A DNA stretch of 64,000 nucleotides, taken from positions 62,001 to 126,000 of the forward strand of contig JADFUC010001925.1 in the NCBI GenBank assembly GCA_019722365.1, in the 5' to 3' direction. This document shows positions 60,454 through 64,000 of the stretch, piece by piece. Made by a program: the position numbers and the translations under genes. This DNA comes from Lithospermum erythrorhizon (taxonomy: Eukaryota > Streptophyta > Magnoliopsida > Boraginales > Boraginaceae). Numbering within the stretch: the stretch's first letter is position 1; every line of letters starts with the position of its first letter. The notes beneath the pieces are model-generated. The model searched no databases, had not been told where the DNA came from, and saw only the letters and a program-made list of their open reading frames with translations.

Positions 60454-62183
60454 TAATAGATTTGATATTTTTATTTCAAATGAATTTTTTTTACAGAACA
60501 TATATAACATGTTAGCTTTATGCTTAAATAAAAATATCTTTATCTATAATCAGATGCAATAATTAATTAGAGTTGAATTCAATATATGAAAGAAAATTAA
60601 AAATATCAATTACATTTATGATTAATAAGAATTAAAGAACCGAATAATATATTGGGTCAGTAATAATGCTTTATATTAGCTAATTTAGATAGAGAATGTC
60701 ATCAATATATACCTAAATACAGCATTTAATATGTATTATATGATATAATCCACGCGATTGATTTAACATTCATTTGACAAACGTAGAGATCCTCTACTTA
60801 TTTGACAACACTTCTTGTGACCCTTTATATTAAAGTTATTTATATTATTATTAAAAAAATTATCAGACAAGATATAATTTTTAAAAGAGGTACGCTATCT
60901 TTTATTCCATTGATTTCAATATTATGTGAGGTCTATTTGGAATATTTCACATTCAACAAAGACATCTAATATGTGGCTTCAAGTATTATTTTGTGACACG
61001 TGGGCTAAATTGAGAGAATTTATAAAAAAGTCTTGATATTAGTTTTGTTCAATATTAATAGATTCAATCATATTAATTAAAATAATATGATAAAATGAAT
61101 AGATAAAATAAAATTAGAAGGTAGAACCATGAATTTATATCATCAGAACACTGAGAAGTGATATTTTTCTAATAATAAATAAAACAACATAAGGCAATAT
61201 TTTTATTAAAAGAGAAAAGTGATATTTTCTAACAATAAATAAAATTATATAATGTGTATTTTTTAATTAAATTCAAAATGAAAAGGAGTATGGATAACAA
61301 AAATTTAAATTTATTATTGAAATTATATTATTAAAAAATTATAAGGGATCATATATATAATTATGAATAAAATGAATTATAATATAAATCAAAAGTATAA
61401 TTTATAAATTTTATTAGTATATATAAATACAACTCACCACGTAAAGGATAGTATGAGAGACTTGAAATTATCACGTTCCGAACCATTACATACTTAACTC
61501 AATAATATTTTGGAGACTTGAGATATGATGTCATTGATTAGAACATACTGTCTTGTTTATTTATTTAATGCATACATTACAAATTTGAATTAAGAGTCAA
61601 CTAATAAGGATAACTTGGTGGTTGTAGTTTCATTTTCATTTCCGTTATGATTATATGAAATATTTTGTTAAGTGAATAATGATGCAAGTGATAAATACAA
61701 CGAAACTACGCATTGCATTTTCATCTTAAGCAGTGTTTGAGTCATATTTTGATACTCTTCCAAATTGCTTTGAGAATAAATCTTATATCAATTTAGGCAT
61801 AAGATACCATCATTATCGTTTAGACAATTAAACATCCAACCTATCAAAAGGAAACTCCGGTTACATTATGATGATTACACATTTTCAAAATAGAAAATGA
61901 ACGTTTCCTACTTTCCTTAAACAAATACAATGAGTAGTCTAATCAACATCATAAATGAAATAGTAATTAATGAATAACAACCAATTAAAAAGTAACAATC
62001 ACCCTCTTAATCCTCCATGCTACCAACTACCAAGCCAATATGTACTGGATTAGCAAATGTAACAACAGATCAAGCGGCCCATCATATGTAAGATCCAACG
62101 AGCACCACCCATTTATAAAAGTCAAATCAAGAACCAACTGATAAATCCTACGAGCCAAGGATGCTTCTAGCAGCTCTTGAGCC

Positions 62184-64000
62184 ATGGTGAGACGGTTCCA
62201 GCAGCCGCTAATTACAGACTGCTTGTCTGATGAAGCATATAAAAACCTCAAAAAATCGAGGTCTAACCCAACCGAAGCAGACCCAGCAATTTCACAGGAG
62301 TATCATAAGGATCATGAGCATGACACTGATGATTGCCGGGTTTTGAAGGCTGAAATAGTGAAACTCATGGGCAAGAGAGGTATCTAAAGGAGTTCGTAGA
62401 GAATACTCCCTAAGAACGCCACGGACCTTCACCGGAGAATGAAAGAAGGAGTCAAGCCTCGACGGTAGTAGGGCGATTACATCATTTCGGGAGATTGGCG
62501 TGAGGAGAAGATACCTCCAATTCCTAAAAGTAATACGCTCGAATGGCTCGCAGATAAAGCTCGCACCAATGGCCACCATGTACAAGGAAGGATAAATTTC
62601 TTAAAGAGGAGTCGAGGGATCGGCATGGCTCACGAAGATCCCTAATAATCACCCAGAGTTGTAAGCTTTTTAGTGGCAAGAATGTCAGGACACAGGAGTC
62701 TCGGTGGATATCTTATAATTTGGGGGGGCGATGATCAATGGGGTTACCCCGAACCTTTTAAAACCCGCCTCAGACGCCTCTCACGGCCCATAGAGACTCA
62801 GATATCCTGTGGGGGATATGTGATTGACCTACAAATGTGGAGTAAGCCCAAGAACCGACGACAAGAGCTCCTTCACGGTTGTTGATATATCCGACAACTG
62901 CCCATCTACGACCAATCCTCACAGCCTTGAGAGCAATCATTTCTCCGCTCCATTTGAAGATGAAATTTCCAACCACGGAAGGGAGCAAGCAGGAGCTCCG
63001 GGATCAGAAGGCTTAGTTTGTTATCGCTATCCGCACTCTGGTGAAGATCCTCTGAGTCCAACCCGACAAAAGACAAGAACCTCTCCAAGAATTTAGAAAG
63101 TAACTCTCCCCGTAAGAGTTTTGAGAACCCCCAAAGAAAGTGAGTACGGTGAGGTCTCATGAGAACTTCTAGTTTCCTGTGAAAACAACCCAAGAAAACA
63201 AATTGATAGAATCATAATGAATCATGAGAATGGAGTTCTTGATAAAACTTTTGCAAAGTACGGCAGGTTCGCATTGAGCCCGAAGACATGCCTCAGAATA
63301 ATACAAAAAATAGCCCTACACCACTCCATGTGATCTCTATAAATCACAAAGAAAAGGAATTTCTCCAAAGAAAGAATCAAGCTGGTAAGTTGACAAATTG
63401 ATAGTATGTAGAGGCCATCCGGAATTACAATCTCGAGTGATTACAATGGTCATGGCCGTAATAAGCGGAGCATGCACCGACCACCAACCTCAATAAAGCC
63501 GTCTAAAGACTACTTCCCGCTACCTTTTCGTTCGGGAAGATTAGTAGACGGGAGTACGGAGTACGAGGTTTTTCGACTTCCAGACGCTCCCGAGGAACAC
63601 ATCAACAATTTGGAAAAGCCGACTAAGAAAAACAACCTTATCACGGAGTAATGGGTCAGACATTGACAAGAATGCCTGGGTTGAAAAATGCCGGGGCAAC
63701 ATACCAGTTGACGCGAATCGTACTTTCTCGATAAATGGGCGTAAACATGAAAATCTATGTGTATGATATGTTGGATCAAAAGCAAGAGAAAGGAGGAGTA
63801 TTTATATCATGGAGGACCTTGGAAAGATTAAAGGAAAACGCTAAGGATTAACCCGAGAAAGCAGCTCATTCAAATACCTCGGGAAATTTTGGAGTTCATA
63901 ATAATAAAGCCAGCCGAGGCATAGAACCCAATCTCAAAAAAATTGAGTCCATAATACAAAATGTAAAGTTCATCTTTAAGGAAGTGCAGTTAGTCAGTAT
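62184..64000 (+). mobile_element. Decayed Ty3/gypsy LTR retrotransposon gag-pol fragment, continues beyond window
   Basis: Two landmarks on the + strand. First, YHKDHEHDTDDCRVLKAEI (62301-62357) is the CxxH-type end of plant Ty3/gypsy Gag (compare the usual pattern YC-FH-DHGH-T-EC--LK). Second, GLKNAGATYQ (63678-63707) followed by IYVYDML near 63753-63773 is reverse transcriptase, in which the catalytic YVDD is changed to YVYD. Stops and frameshifts break every frame, and the distance between landmarks is shorter than in an intact element, so protease and part of RT are deleted or scrambled. The region is less AT-rich than the flanks. No LTR was found inside the window; the 3' part would lie to the right. 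Confidence 0.82.

Larger units (their letters stand above)
58574..62183. other. Gene-free AT-rich region
   Basis: Very AT-rich intergenic DNA. It contains a TA microsatellite (59774-59850), a Stowaway-like element (60205-60453) and no ORF of convincing composition. A duplicated phrase, GAAGTGATATTTTTCTAATA followed by ATAAATAAAA, appears near 61153 and again near 61216. Nothing else was recognised. Confidence 0.45.

Noticed and set aside
62027..62251. Minus-strand ORF beginning MRFLYASSDKQSVISGC as a gene
   Set aside because: It is antisense to the retrotransposon gag relic and has no independent support.

Overview
This is nuclear DNA from a flowering plant, most likely a core eudicot. Genes are split by many short AT-rich GT-AG introns, intergenic DNA is very AT-rich, and Stowaway-type MITEs, SINE pieces and decayed LTR-retrotransposon DNA lie between genes. 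The species cannot be fixed from the sequence. The recurring ACTCCGTA/TACGGAGT words would fit Caryophyllales or Convolvulaceae, but that is weak evidence.

Layout on the left (1-23 kb), all on the + strand: the 3' part of an LRR receptor-like kinase (3-3780), a complete HECT ubiquitin ligase of the UPL4 type (5536-13195), a chloroplast PPR protein of the HCF152 type (15368-17869), and a Ser-rich plant-specific protein (19536-23308) whose fifth exon carries an apparent frameshift.

Middle and right (23.6-55 kb), all on the - strand: a broken but intron-containing ribosomal protein S23 gene (23592-24946), an RNase P/MRP p29 (POP4) subunit gene (28555-32085), an IQ67-domain calmodulin-binding gene (33863-35798), an intronless organellar single-stranded-DNA-binding protein gene of OSB type (42055-42960), a DEAD-box helicase of the RH57/ROK1 type (44642-48788), an S1FA-like small gene (49994-52247), and a class III peroxidase of the PER21 type whose signal-peptide exon I could not find (53278-54856). 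From about 55 kb to the end there are no intact genes: a SINE head, a CACTA-like element, MITEs, a TA microsatellite and a decayed Ty3/gypsy gag-pol fragment.

The genes are independent housekeeping or organelle-related units; there is no operon-like system. From memory, HCF152, RPS23, IQD1, RH57 and S1FA occur in the same order on Arabidopsis chromosome 3 (At3g09650 to At3g09735), so this looks like a conserved collinear block. In that block the RPS23 copy has died here.

The most interesting signals are small-scale structural ones. The only intron of the HCF152-like gene is bounded by a duplicated exon segment (offset exactly 309 bp), the signature expected if an intron was created by tandem duplication of an AG|GT-containing exon stretch. 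The peroxidase gene shows a similar process, with degenerate tandem copies of an exon border inside the upstream intron. A 2.6-kb array at 25.2-27.9 kb is built from about eleven copies of a motif resembling the end of Emigrant/pogo-type MITEs. A plastid atpA fragment (NUPT) sits next to a Helitron-like 3' terminus. I used no alignments or database searches; all exon boundaries are hand-read.
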